Of a DNA stretch of 64,000 bases, positions 27,568 through 36,553 are shown in pieces. Both the position numbers and the translations under genes were made by a program. The stretch spans positions 186,001-250,000 of the forward strand of contig NZ_JACBYQ010000001.1 in the NCBI RefSeq assembly GCF_013408295.1. Direction: 5' to 3'. Every line of letters begins with the position of its first letter. The first letter of the stretch is position 1. The stretch is from Psychromicrobium silvestre. GTDB taxonomy: Bacteria; Actinomycetota; Actinomycetes; Actinomycetales; Micrococcaceae. The notes beneath the pieces are model-generated. The model saw only the letters and a list, made by a program, of their open reading frames with translations. It was not told the origin of the DNA and did no database searches.

Positions 27568-28105
27568 ACTGAATCAGGGCTCGACGGCGGCCCCGGCCAG
27601 AGTAATTCTCGTTAACGGTATGAGCGGGGCTGGCAAGACGACACTTGCTCGTCGCCTAGCGCCGAAACTGGGCTTGCCGCTGTTCAGTAAGGATGACTTT
27701 AAAGAAGCGTTCCATGATTTCGGCCCGGCAGGCATCGACAACCGGAGTCTGGGGGCGCTCTCCATGGAGGCCTTGTGGACTGCTGCGGCAGCGGTTCCGA
27801 TGTCCATGGTGGAATCGTATTGGCATGCCGAGCGGGATCGGGCTTTCGTCCTGACCGGGCTGCGCCGCAGTGGTCTAGAGCTCGGAGTGGAGATTTTCTG
27901 CGCGCTGGAGCCCGTTCTGGCTCGTAGCCGGTCGTTTCTCCGGGAACGCCATCAGGTTCATCCGCGCATTGAGCGGGATGAAGAAGCCTGGGCCGAGGGA
28001 GTGCGCGGCGCAGTGCCGCTGGGTTTGGGGCCGGTGATCACGGTGGATACCTCGGAGCCTATGGAGCTGGATTCGCTCGTCGCGCAGGTAAAAGCTTTGC
28101 TCTGA
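27548..28105 (+). CDS. P-loop kinase-like protein
   Basis: A cytoplasmic nucleotide-binding protein of about 185 aa with the Walker A motif NGMSGAGKTTLARRLAPKLG near residue 22, followed by SKDDFKEAFHD, as in zeta-toxin/chloramphenicol phosphotransferase-like kinases. The end is DTSEPMELDSLVAQVKALL. Substrate unknown. The start is uncertain: ATG 27548 overlaps the SPOR gene by 20 nt and has a poor ribosome-binding site. A CTG at 27569 is 7 nt after AGGAGG (27556-27561) and would give a 178-aa protein starting just before the fold. Confidence 0.8.
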   Translation: MAKRRTELNQGSTAAPARVILVNGMSGAGKTTLARRLAPKLGLPLFSKDDFKEAFHDFGPAGIDNRSLGALSMEALWTAAAAVPMSMVESYWHAERDRAFVLTGLRRSGLELGVEIFCALEPVLARSRSFLRERHQVHPRIERDEEAWAEGVRGAVPLGLGPVITVDTSEPMELDSLVAQVKALL

Positions 28106-28200
28106 ACTGATGCTCTAAAGCCGATATTCAATACCTCTTGCTTCCTCTGAGCGATCTCGGTACTGTCAATGTAATCGATTTCTCAATGAGGAGACCAGTT

Positions 28201-29289
28201 ATGGGATCACAGTCAATCAGTCGAAAAGCGTTCGTTACCGGTGCCGCGGGAGTGGTGGCCGCGGTGGGTCTGGGCTCCGGTTCTGCGGCGGTGGCACAGG
28301 CCGATGGCCTGATTCAAGTAAGCAAGGTGAAGGACCTCACCGGCCCTGGGCTGACCACGGCCTACCGAATGGAAGCGACCGACCTCGGCATTCCCGCCCG
28401 TACCCCGGACGGCCGCACTCTCTACGTCTTTGGAGACACCTTCGAGAACGCGAGCGTCGGCAACGGCTGGTGGCGTTCCCCCGTGGCGCTATGGTCAAAT
28501 ACCACTAACTTAGCCTCCGGCGTGACTTGGTCCGGAGCCGTAGGAGGCGCGGCCGCAGAGCAGCTCTGGGCCTATGAGCACAATAATTCGGTGTTCTCCA
28601 CGGTATTGCCCTCGGACGTGATCACCATCGGAAACTCGATGTATCTGCATGTGATGGTCAACCAGGGATTGGGTAATGTGGTCTGGACTGAAATCTGGCG
28701 TTCCGATGACAGCGGTGCGCATTGGGTGCACACCGGAGCGAAATTCCCTGCTGACCTCCATGGTGGTCTTTTCCAGCTACTCACCTGGGGTCTGGGCAAC
28801 GACGGTTATGTTTACGTTTACTCAACCGGCTTCCAACGCGATAAGCCGATCATCTTGCACCGGGTACTCAGCCAGGACATCGCCAACCCTGCCGCCTACC
28901 AGCCCTGGGGCTACCAAGGCGGGGCCTGGAATTGGGGTAACCCGCCCACCCCGATCCTGGACGGGAAGTTCGGCGAGATGAGCCTGCGCCCGCTGGGCGG
29001 CAAATGGGTGCTCACCTGGTTCTGCTCGGACAATGACAATTGGCGGATCGATGCTCTGCTGATGGATACCCCGACGTCCAACCTCTATCAAGCGAAGCGG
29101 CGTACCCTGATCAACCACGCGGACTGGGGCCAGGAGGACGATAGCCATGTAGCCCAGCTCTACGGCGGCTACATCATCCCGGGATCGACTCTGGACGATC
29201 TACACCTCTCGGTGAGTCAGTGGAACACCAGCAACGGCTGGCCCTATCGGGTGATGCAATTCCGGGCCCAGGGGTTCGGTAGTTCCTAG
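28201..29289 (+). CDS. Exported DUF4185 beta-propeller protein
   Basis: A 362-aa secreted protein of the DUF4185 family, which has a sialidase-like five-bladed propeller; no activity is established. The signal region [20 protein letters not shown] (residues 7-26) ends in AVAQA and has an Arg-Lys pair that may be a relaxed twin-arginine signal. Family features are the [14 protein letters not shown] strand, [18 protein letters not shown] and a late WKVL-type strand ([16 protein letters not shown]). ATG 28201 follows GAGGAGACC; ATG 28186 is an in-frame alternative. Its TAG stop and the TAG of the convergent panB share the same CTAG. Confidence 0.85.
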   Translation: MGSQSISRKAFVTGAAGVVAAVGLGSGSAAVAQADGLIQVSKVKDLTGPGLTTAYRMEATDLGIPARTPDGRTLYVFGDTFENASVGNGWWRSPVALWSNTTNLASGVTWSGAVGGAAAEQLWAYEHNNSVFSTVLPSDVITIGNSMYLHVMVNQGLGNVVWTEIWRSDDSGAHWVHTGAKFPADLHGGLFQLLTWGLGNDGYVYVYSTGFQRDKPIILHRVLSQDIANPAAYQPWGYQGGAWNWGNPPTPILDGKFGEMSLRPLGGKWVLTWFCSDNDNWRIDALLMDTPTSNLYQAKRRTLINHADWGQEDDSHVAQLYGGYIIPGSTLDDLHLSVSQWNTSNGWPYRVMQFRAQGFGSS

Positions 29290-30161
29290 AAGGAGTGCTC
29301 CGGTCCCGGGAAAACGCCGGAGCGTACCTCGTCCGCATAACTGCGAGCTGCTTCCGAAAGGGTGGTCCGGAGCTCGGCGTATTGCTTGACGAATTTCGCC
29401 ACCTGACCGCCACGCAGGCCAGCCATGTCCTGCCAGACCAGGACCTGGCCGGTGGTGCCATTGCCCGCTCCGATGCCCACGGTCGGAACCGCGATAGCGG
29501 CATCAACCGCGGCAGCCACGGTAGCTGGGACCATTTCCATCAGCACGCTGAAGGCGCCCGCATCAGCCAGCGCCACGGCGTCGTCAATCACTTGCTGGCC
29601 GGTATCCCCACGGCCCTGTACCCGGTAGCCGCCCAGGGCGTGCTCGCTCTGCGGGGTGAAACCAATATGAGCCATCACCGGGATTCCAGCGTCCACGATT
29701 GCACGCAGATGAGGAGCGAAACGTTGCCCGCCCTCCATTTTCACCGCGGCCACCAAGCCCTCTTTCATCAACCGCACGGAAGCCGCCACGGCTTGCTCCG
29801 GGCTGGCTTCATAACAACCAAAGGGCAGATCCGCCACCACGAGTGCCCGGTGCGCGGAACGCGAAACGGCTCGACAGAGCGGGATCATTTCATCCAGCGT
29901 GATCGGCAGGGTGGTCTCATAGCCATAAACATTATTCGCCGCCGAATCACCGATCAGCAGCACCTCAATGCCCGCTTCGTCGAAGATCTGCGCGGTGTAT
30001 TGCTCATAAGCGGTCAGCATGGCGAACTTTTGACCCTGATCCTTGAACTGCTGCAAATGATGAGTGCGGATCTTGCGCGGGCTAGGCACAGCAGGGGACG
30101 ACGGCGTTCCGGACTGCTGCGTGCCGGTGCCGTAAGGAGCGGGGATTTCGGCGGAACTCAT
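29286..30161 (-). CDS. panB: 3-methyl-2-oxobutanoate hydroxymethyltransferase PanB
   Basis: First enzyme of pantothenate synthesis: transfers a hydroxymethyl group from methylene-THF to 2-oxoisovalerate. It has 291 aa with an N-terminal extension of about 30 residues. Motifs include [35 protein letters not shown] (Mg-binding Asp), [23 protein letters not shown] (active-site Lys), MEMVPATV (catalytic Glu) and [22 protein letters not shown]. No panC is adjacent. It converges on the DUF4185 gene with a 4-bp overlap. Confidence 0.96.
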   Translation of the reverse strand: MSSAEIPAPYGTGTQQSGTPSSPAVPSPRKIRTHHLQQFKDQGQKFAMLTAYEQYTAQIFDEAGIEVLLIGDSAANNVYGYETTLPITLDEMIPLCRAVSRSAHRALVVADLPFGCYEASPEQAVAASVRLMKEGLVAAVKMEGGQRFAPHLRAIVDAGIPVMAHIGFTPQSEHALGGYRVQGRGDTGQQVIDDAVALADAGAFSVLMEMVPATVAAAVDAAIAVPTVGIGAGNGTTGQVLVWQDMAGLRGGQVAKFVKQYAELRTTLSEAARSYADEVRSGVFPGPEHSF

Positions 30162-30301
30162 ACCTTGAGCCTACTGGAAAATGACACCCTGGAGCGTGCT
30201 AGCTCATCCTCTCGGTAGAGTTGTTACAGCATGGTCGGCAGACCAGTCACCATCAGCACAGCCGGACGCCCCGCAGGGTGAGCGCAGCAGGAGGAAGCTC
30301 T

Positions 30302-31642
30302 ATGGATCGCCAGCAGGAATTTGTTCTTCGCACCATCGAAGAACGTGATGTCCGATTCGTCCGGCTCTGGTTCACCGACGTCGTCGGATCGCTGAAATCG
30401 GTGGCTTTGGCACCCGCCGAGGTGGAGGGAGCCTTCGAAGAGGGCCTGGGTTTTGACGGCTCGGCAATCGAAGGACTTGCTCGGGTCTTTGAGTCGGATA
30501 TGTTGTTGCAACCGGATCCGGCCAGCTTTCAGATTCTGCCTTGGCGGGGCGAGAACGAGCCCACATCCAGAATGTTCTGCGACATTCTCACCCCGGATGG
30601 ACAGCCCTCCACCGCTGATCCTCGCAACGTGCTCAAACGGACCTTGGCCAAGGCCGCGGATATGGGCTTTACCTGCTACACCCACCCAGAAATTGAGTTC
30701 TACCTGCTCAAATCCGAGGAACTCGGTGCCGATGGGGTGCCCGTTCCGGTAGATCGAGCCGGCTACTTTGATCACGTTCCGGGCGGCGTGGCCCAGGACT
30801 TCCGGCGCACCGCGGTGACCACCCTGGAAAACGTCGGCATCTCAGTGGAATTCAGCCACCATGAGGGTGGCCCCGGGCAAAACGAAATTGATCTGCGCTA
30901 CGCCGATGCCTTGCAGACCGCGGACAATATTATGACCTTCCGCACCGTGATCAAAGAGGTTGCCTTGCAACAGGGCACCTATGCAACCTTTATGCCCAAG
31001 CCCTTCTCGGATCATCCGGGTTCCGGCATGCACACCCACTTCTCGCTTTTCGAGGGCGATTCCAACGCCTTCTTCGAAGCCGGTGCCGAGTTCCAGCTCT
31101 CCACCACGGCGCGACAGTTCATCGCTGGGATTCTCAAGCACGCCCCCGAATTCACCGCGGTGACCAATCAGTTCGTCAACTCCTATAAGCGGCTCTGGGG
31201 CGGGGGAGAAGCTCCCAGCTATCTCTCCTGGGGCCATAACAATCGCTCGGCGCTGGTACGGGTGCCACTGTACAAACCCGGCAAAGGACAATCGGCCCGC
31301 ATCGAGTACCGAGGCATCGACTCCGCAGCCAATCCCTACCTGGCGTATGCGGTGCTGCTCGGTGCCGGACTAAAGGGCATCGAAGAGGGGTATCAGCTCC
31401 CGCCCGCTGCGGAGGATGATATCTGGGCATTGAGCACCGCCGAACGCCGCACGTTGGGCCATGACCCGCTGCCCTCCAGCCTGCACGACGCGATCCGAGC
31501 GATGGAGGATTCCGAAGTGATGGCCGAAATCTTAGGCGAACAGGTCTTTGAGCATTTCCTGCGGAATAAAAGAGCCGAATGGCAGGACTATCGTCTGCAG
31601 GTCACCCCCTACGAGTTGCAGCGCAACTTGGGGATCCTCTAA
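30302..31642 (+). CDS. glnA2: Glutamine synthetase GlnA2 (type I-alpha-like)
   Basis: ATP-dependent glutamine synthetase, 446 aa from ATG 30302 after AGGAGGAAG. It shows FDGSAIEGLARVFESD near residue 49, EIEFYLL, the ATP-binding KPFSDHPGSGMHTHFS near 234, NSYKRL and the loop EYRGIDSAANPYLAYAVLLGAGLKG. The Tyr that carries AMP in type I-beta enzymes (LYELPPEE in the GlnA1 at 39 kb) is replaced by Trp (DDIWALSTAE), so this isoform is probably not adenylylated. The order glnA2-glnE matches other actinobacteria, where GlnA1 lies separately. Confidence 0.93.
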   Translation: MDRQQEFVLRTIEERDVRFVRLWFTDVVGSLKSVALAPAEVEGAFEEGLGFDGSAIEGLARVFESDMLLQPDPASFQILPWRGENEPTSRMFCDILTPDGQPSTADPRNVLKRTLAKAADMGFTCYTHPEIEFYLLKSEELGADGVPVPVDRAGYFDHVPGGVAQDFRRTAVTTLENVGISVEFSHHEGGPGQNEIDLRYADALQTADNIMTFRTVIKEVALQQGTYATFMPKPFSDHPGSGMHTHFSLFEGDSNAFFEAGAEFQLSTTARQFIAGILKHAPEFTAVTNQFVNSYKRLWGGGEAPSYLSWGHNNRSALVRVPLYKPGKGQSARIEYRGIDSAANPYLAYAVLLGAGLKGIEEGYQLPPAAEDDIWALSTAERRTLGHDPLPSSLHDAIRAMEDSEVMAEILGEQVFEHFLRNKRAEWQDYRLQVTPYELQRNLGIL

Positions 31643-31653
31643 GTTCTGCCGCC

Positions 31654-34600
31654 ATGGTGAAGAGCTTGCAGCGGACGCTGATTGTCCACGGATTTGCGGA
31701 CCTAGAGAAAAGCACACGTTTTTTGGCTGCTCCGGAGCTGGCCGGAATAGACCAAGAGAAGCTCTTTGCCGGGTTGAGCTTTTCCGCAGATCCCGATCTG
31801 GCTCTGCAATCCCTGGTACGCATACTGGCTTCAAATGCTCAGCTGGCTATAGAGGTCACCAGTATTCTTCACGACGGCTCGGCAGCCAGCGAAGCCATGT
31901 TTCGGCTGCTCGGTGCCTCTGAAGCGCTCGCGGACTTCCTGATCCGCAATCCACGCCACTACGATGTGCTGCGCACTCCAGTGAGCGCGGAGCCGGTGGG
32001 TAGCTCGCCAGAGACCTTGCGGGCTTCGCTGCTAAGGAGCGTGGGCGCGGACCCGGATTCGCTCAACCCGGTGGCCACCACGCCCCATGCGGAGGCTGTG
32101 TTGGCGCTGCGAAGCCAATATCGCAGGCATCTGACCGAGTTGGCGATTAAGGACCTTGGTGCGGCTTCGCCGAACGATGTGATGCCGATCATCGGCGCGG
32201 AGTTGGCAGATTTGGCCGGGGCAGCCTTGGACGCCGCACTCGCCGTTGCCCGGGCCGAACTGGGGAGTGCTGAATCGAGGGGCACAGCGGGTGGGTTTTC
32301 CGCCCAGGAGGTGGCCGCCGTTGACCTGGCCGTGATCGGAATGGGCAAATGTGGTGCGCGCGAGTTGAACTACATCTCCGATGTGGACGTCATCTATCTG
32401 ATCGAATCCCGCGAGCTGGACGAGGTGAGGGCCAATCTGGTGGGCTCCGCCCTGGCCAGCGCGCTCTCCCGGGCGATTAACGCCCCGGCTCGGGAACCCG
32501 GGCTATGGGAAGTGGATGCCAACCTGCGCCCAGAGGGCAAAGACGGTCCGCTAGTACGCACCCTGGAATCGCATTTGGAGTATTACCGGCGCTGGGCCTC
32601 CGGCTGGGAGTTTCAAGCCCTACTTAAGGCTCGGACCATTGCCGGTCACCGGGAACTGGGCGCTCGCTACGAGACGGCGCTGACCCCAATGATCTGGAGT
32701 TCTTCCGAGCGGGAAGGCTTCGTGGAGTCCGTGCAAGCGATGCGCCGCCGGGTGAGCGATCACATTCCGACGGGGGAGCGTGAGCGGCAACTCAAGCTCG
32801 GCGTCGGCGGCCTGCGGGACGTCGAATTCACCGTTCAGTTGCTCCAATTGGTGCACGGCAAAACCGATGAGAGCTTGCACCGGCGGGATACCACCGGAGC
32901 CATTCACGCCCTTTCGAACGCTGGATATATTGGCCGCACCGACGCCCAGGAGCTAGACCAGGCCTACCGCTATCTGCGCGTCCTGGAACATCGGATTCAA
33001 CTCGTCCAGCTCCGCCGAACCCATCTGATGCCTAACTCGGAACCGGCCTTGCGCGCGCTGGCCAAATCCTCCACCGGCTCATTGAGCACCCAGCGGTCCA
33101 GCGCGGAAGCCCTGCTGGCCGAATGGCATCAGGTGAAGCGGCGGGTCCGTTCCCTGCACGAGCGGATTTTCTATCGGCCACTACTCAATACCGCAGCACA
33201 TCTGAGCGCGGCCGAGGCTTCCTTGAGTCCGGAGGCAGCTCAAGCCCGGCTGGCAGCCCTGGGCTACCACGACGGCGCCGGGGCGATGCGTCACATTGAG
33301 GCGTTGACTACCGGGGTTTCCCGTCGCGCGGCTCTGCAACGGCAGTTACTACCCGTGCTGCTGGGGTGGCTGGCCGACGGCGTGGATCCGGACGGCGGTT
33401 TGCTCGCCTTTCGACGCTTGAGCGAGTCACTAGGATCAACGCACTGGTATCTGGCCATGCTGCGAGACTCGCAAGCTGCTGCCGAGCGGTTGTGCCATGT
33501 GTTGTCCAGCTCGCGGCTGATTGCTGACCTGCTGGAGGTCTCGCCCGAGGAAACCTCCTGGCTCGGCTCGGATAAGGAGTTGCGGCCCCTTGGCTTTGAA
33601 GCGCAGTGGCAGGAGATTCAGTCCAAGATGTCCCGGCATCCGGAACCCAATGAAGCCATTCGACTGATCAGACTGATCCGCCGTCGTGAGATCCTGCGGG
33701 TTGCCATTGCCGATGGTGCCGGCTTGCTCAGCCAGGATCAGATTGGGGAGGCACTTGCCGAGGCGGATCGGGCGGCAGTACTGGGTGCCCTGCACGTCGC
33801 AGAGGGAGTTGCGGGGGAACGCAAAACCGAGGTCCTGGTGGTGGCGATGGGTAGGCAGGGTGGCCGCGAAATCGGCTATGGTTCGGACGCCGATGTGATG
33901 TACGTACACCGGGCGTTGCCTGGATTCTCTGAGGCGGAAGCTCAGTCCCAAGCCTCGGAAATCGTTGGCCTGGTTTCTAGTTTGCTCACTCAGCCGCTCA
34001 AACCGGCCGTTCTGGCGGAGCGAGTGCTGAAAATCGACGCCGATCTGCGACCGGAAGGGAAGAACGGAGCGATGGTCCGCTCCTTGGATTCCTATCGTGA
34101 GTATTACCAGCGCTGGTCGCTCATCTGGGAGGCACAAGCGCTACTGCGCGCCCGTCCGCTAGCGGGCAGCGATAGCCTGGCCGCCGACTTCCTGGCACTA
34201 ATTGAACCGATCCGCTACCCGAAGTCCTTGAGCGATCAGGATGAGCGTGAGGTTCGCCGGATCAAGGCCCGAGTGGAGTCCGAACGCTTACCGCGCGGCG
34301 CCGATCCGGCCCGACAGGTCAAACTGGGCCGGGGTGGTTTGAGCGATGTCGAATGGCTTGTTCAGCTCATGCAACTCAAATACGCCAGCCAGTTTGCTGA
34401 ACTGCGCAGCACCTCGACGCTACCGGTTTTGGTAGCGCTATCCCGCCGGGACTTGATTGACGCCGAGGACGCCGATTTACTGGCTAAGGCTTGGCGGTTG
34501 GCCAGCAGAATCCGCTCGGCTAATGTGCTCTGGTCCGGACGTGTTTCCGATTTGCTGCCTTCCTCCCGGCGGGACCTAGAAGCCGTGGCACGTTGGTGCG

Positions 34601-34704
34601 GGTACCCGGCGGGTCAGGGCGGCGCTTTGGAAGAGGATTACCTTCGGCTTACCCGGCAGGCCAGGACCGTTTTTGAAAAATACTTTTACGGTGAATCACT
34701 CTGA
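31654..34704 (+). CDS. glnE: Glutamine synthetase adenylyl transferase/removing enzyme GlnE
   Basis: Bifunctional enzyme that attaches and removes AMP on glutamine synthetase, here presumably the GlnA1 at 39 kb. The likely start is ATG 31654, 11 nt after glnA2, giving 1016 aa. Two nucleotidyltransferase domains are visible: GMGKCGARELNYISDVDVIYL near residue 228 and VVAMGRQGGREIGYGSDADVMYVH near 728, each with the G-X11-D-X-D signature. Helical GlnD-associated segments separate them (LRPEGKDGPLVRTLESH and LRPEGKNGAMVRSLDSY). Both active sites look intact. Longer in-frame starts lie inside glnA2. Confidence 0.96.
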   Translation: MVKSLQRTLIVHGFADLEKSTRFLAAPELAGIDQEKLFAGLSFSADPDLALQSLVRILASNAQLAIEVTSILHDGSAASEAMFRLLGASEALADFLIRNPRHYDVLRTPVSAEPVGSSPETLRASLLRSVGADPDSLNPVATTPHAEAVLALRSQYRRHLTELAIKDLGAASPNDVMPIIGAELADLAGAALDAALAVARAELGSAESRGTAGGFSAQEVAAVDLAVIGMGKCGARELNYISDVDVIYLIESRELDEVRANLVGSALASALSRAINAPAREPGLWEVDANLRPEGKDGPLVRTLESHLEYYRRWASGWEFQALLKARTIAGHRELGARYETALTPMIWSSSEREGFVESVQAMRRRVSDHIPTGERERQLKLGVGGLRDVEFTVQLLQLVHGKTDESLHRRDTTGAIHALSNAGYIGRTDAQELDQAYRYLRVLEHRIQLVQLRRTHLMPNSEPALRALAKSSTGSLSTQRSSAEALLAEWHQVKRRVRSLHERIFYRPLLNTAAHLSAAEASLSPEAAQARLAALGYHDGAGAMRHIEALTTGVSRRAALQRQLLPVLLGWLADGVDPDGGLLAFRRLSESLGSTHWYLAMLRDSQAAAERLCHVLSSSRLIADLLEVSPEETSWLGSDKELRPLGFEAQWQEIQSKMSRHPEPNEAIRLIRLIRRREILRVAIADGAGLLSQDQIGEALAEADRAAVLGALHVAEGVAGERKTEVLVVAMGRQGGREIGYGSDADVMYVHRALPGFSEAEAQSQASEIVGLVSSLLTQPLKPAVLAERVLKIDADLRPEGKNGAMVRSLDSYREYYQRWSLIWEAQALLRARPLAGSDSLAADFLALIEPIRYPKSLSDQDEREVRRIKARVESERLPRGADPARQVKLGRGGLSDVEWLVQLMQLKYASQFAELRSTSTLPVLVALSRRDLIDAEDADLLAKAWRLASRIRSANVLWSGRVSDLLPSSRRDLEAVARWCGYPAGQGGALEEDYLRLTRQARTVFEKYFYGESL

Positions 34705-34737
34705 GTGCAGAATAATTCTGGGCTGGAGAGGGAGACC

Positions 34738-35250
34738 ATGACCGAAATTGAACTGATCTTGCTCAAAGAGCTTCCCGAGCTGGAACGGGAGGCCGCCGAG
34801 CAAGAAATCCGCTGCTTGCGGATCGCTGAGGAACAGGTGGCTTTCGTCGGACGGCCCCAGGAGCTTCTAGAGCTCGCTGAGCTTGAACCGGACCGGGATC
34901 TCTTCGCGGTGCGGGAGGGCGGGAAAGTCGTTGGCACCGGGACTCTACATCCCCAAGCGGCGGCTCGGCTTGGTTGGGCCACCGATGACCCGGCCGCCTT
35001 ATTGCGGGCGGTATTGATCGGCTTGGACTTCCAAGGCCGCGGGCTGGGTGCCGCAGTTGCGGAAGCCGCCGTCGCGCTCGCTGAGCAGCGGTACCCGGAG
35101 GCTTCCGGAGTGGTGCTCTCGGTGAACGAAGCCAACCTCGCCGGTCAGCGAGCCTACCGGAGTGCCGGGTACGACGTCGTCGGGCGCTATTTGGGTGGTT
35201 CGAACGGGCCGCAATGCGTGATGTTTCGCGAGTTTGCTCACGGGGGCTGA
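34738..35250 (+). CDS. GNAT family N-acetyltransferase
   Basis: A 170-aa predicted acetyltransferase with the acetyl-CoA-binding motif GLDFQGRGLGAAVAEAAV near residue 100 and the late GNAT strand/helix NEANLAGQRAYRSAGYDVVGRYLG. The N-terminal third is very rich in Leu and Glu. ATG 34738 follows GGAGAGGGAG. It lies 33 nt after glnE and is probably its operon partner. Substrate unknown. Confidence 0.85.
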   Translation: MTEIELILLKELPELEREAAEQEIRCLRIAEEQVAFVGRPQELLELAELEPDRDLFAVREGGKVVGTGTLHPQAAARLGWATDDPAALLRAVLIGLDFQGRGLGAAVAEAAVALAEQRYPEASGVVLSVNEANLAGQRAYRSAGYDVVGRYLGGSNGPQCVMFREFAHGG

Positions 35251-35327
35251 CGAGTCAGCGAACAAGCCGGGTGTGAGAAATTCGGTGAAGCCTAGTCCTG
35301 GCTGTTCAGGCTTGCTATCTTGAGGGC

Positions 35328-35741
35328 ATGACACGCAAATTATTCGTCAATATCCCCGTCTCAAACCTCGACGCCTCGGTGGAATTTTTCACCGGCCTGG
35401 GGTTCACCTTCAACCCGCAATTCACCGACGAGAACGCTACCTGCATGCTGGTGGGTGAAGATGCTTACTTCATGTTGTTGGTCAAGGACTACTTCCAGAG
35501 CTTCACCCCCAAACCAATGGGTGACGCCAAGGTAAATGATCACGCGCTTTACGCCATTACTGCCGATACCCGCGAAGAAGTCGATGAGTTGGTTGATAAG
35601 GCCCTCGCGAGTGGGGCAACCTCAATCCGTGAACCGATGGACCAAGGGTTCATGTATCAGCGCAGCTTCCTGGATCTGGACGGGCATCACTGGGAAGTGT
35701 TCTTCATGGACATGAGCCAGATGCCTGCGGCGGAGAGCTGA
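35328..35741 (+). CDS. VOC superfamily (glyoxalase-like) protein
   Basis: A 137-aa cytoplasmic protein of the vicinal-oxygen-chelate fold. It has the typical halves RKLFVNIPVSNLDASVEFFTGLGFTFNPQF and QRSFLDLDGHHWEVFFMDMSQ. The metal-ligand positions retain His in NDHALYAI and Glu in HHWEVFF, so a metal-dependent activity is possible. Close relatives are called glyoxalase/bleomycin-resistance/extradiol dioxygenase-like, but the substrate is unknown. The 3' end overlaps the convergent SRPBCC gene by 38 bp. Confidence 0.9.
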   Translation: MTRKLFVNIPVSNLDASVEFFTGLGFTFNPQFTDENATCMLVGEDAYFMLLVKDYFQSFTPKPMGDAKVNDHALYAITADTREEVDELVDKALASGATSIREPMDQGFMYQRSFLDLDGHHWEVFFMDMSQMPAAES

Positions 35742-36174
35742 GCAGAAACTGGTTTCTTTCCTCAATGAGCCGCTTGAGGTAGCTCTTGAGGAAGAGCTTC
35801 TCCGCGAGTAACCCCAGCGGGCCCAATGGTGCGGTGACCTCGATGAGGTCTGTCATCAGGCTGCCCGCTGGGGTGCTCTCAAAGCTGTGTTCGTGCCGAA
35901 AACTTTTGAAGGGCCCGCGATGCTGCTGATCAACAAATTTCTTCGGTGCATCCAGCTCGGTGATCTTTGACGTCATGGTCCACCAAATACCGAAGTGTCT
36001 GGCTCGCCAGGTGACTGTTTCGCCGAATTGAATGCTTCCACTGGTGGTGCCAGCGATCGCCGTTTCTTCGCTCTTTGACATCGAGGCGAGATGCGCATCG
36101 ATGCTGAGGGATCGGGTGAAGAGCTCCTCAGGACTGAGCTCCGAGGCAGTGTGCAAGGAGAGGGCGAAAGCCAT
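35704..36174 (-). CDS. SRPBCC family protein
   Basis: A 156-aa protein of the START/Bet-v-1-like SRPBCC fold. The pattern is SLSIDAHLASMSKSEETAIAG, TVTWRARHFGIWWTMTSKI and HEHSFESTPAGSLMTDLIEV, ending in LAEKLFLKSYLKRLIEERNQFL, the long C-terminal helix. These proteins bind hydrophobic ligands; no catalytic role can be assigned. It reads toward the VOC gene and overlaps it by 38 bp. It is divergent from the LexA-site gene, with a 54-bp gap. Confidence 0.82.
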   Translation of the reverse strand: MAFALSLHTASELSPEELFTRSLSIDAHLASMSKSEETAIAGTTSGSIQFGETVTWRARHFGIWWTMTSKITELDAPKKFVDQQHRGPFKSFRHEHSFESTPAGSLMTDLIEVTAPLGPLGLLAEKLFLKSYLKRLIEERNQFLLSSPPQASGSCP

Positions 36175-36202
36175 AGGAATAGCCTAGCGCTCTTTCCAAT
36201 AT

Positions 36203-36218
36203 TCGAATATATGTTCTA
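36203..36218 (+). promoter_or_regulatory. LexA (SOS) box-like operator with promoter
   Basis: TCGAATATATGTTCTA matches the actinobacterial/Gram-positive SOS consensus TCGAAC-N4-GTTCGA at 10 of 12 defined positions and has the common ATAT centre. A TAGTAT hexamer (36217-36222) overlaps its end and would place transcription at about the ATG at 36229. The site lies between a leftward SRPBCC gene and a rightward orphan gene and could control either. Confidence 0.55.
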
Positions 36219-36228
36219 GTATAGTTTC

Positions 36229-36528
36229 ATGTCTCGCCTAGATTTGCTTCCGGATCGTGACCGTTTGCGAGCCCTCCAACTGGTAGATACCGCGGAGGGC
36301 TACGCCCGGACGAAGAGTCTGCTGGCTGGTGCGGCGGAGCTGCGGGAAATGGGCCGTAAGCGAGAAGACTTACTCGCCGAGGTGACCGCCTATTTTCTGA
36401 TTCGGGCTCATGGGAACTTGACCGGTAACGCACGAGCCGCCCTCTGCGTGGCCATGTGCGTTGAGGCTGGCGTAGATACCTTTACGGTGGATCGGCTGAT
36501 GGCGCGAGAATCCTCCCACGCTGCCTGA
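36229..36528 (+). CDS. Orphan 99-aa protein, probably leaderless and SOS-controlled
   Basis: A cytoplasmic, Leu/Ala/Arg-rich, mostly helical protein (residues about 10-40 LRALQLVDTAEGYARTKSLL, then EMGRKREDLLAEVTAYFLIR) with no domain I recognise. There is no ribosome-binding site: the ATG lies about 7 bases after a TAGTAT -10 hexamer, so the mRNA probably starts at the ATG. The LexA-like box in the promoter suggests DNA-damage induction. The next gene is convergent and only 25 bp away. Confidence 0.65.
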   Translation: MSRLDLLPDRDRLRALQLVDTAEGYARTKSLLAGAAELREMGRKREDLLAEVTAYFLIRAHGNLTGNARAALCVAMCVEAGVDTFTVDRLMARESSHAA

Positions 36529-36553
36529 GCTGACTGGGTTGCCAGTCATTAGC

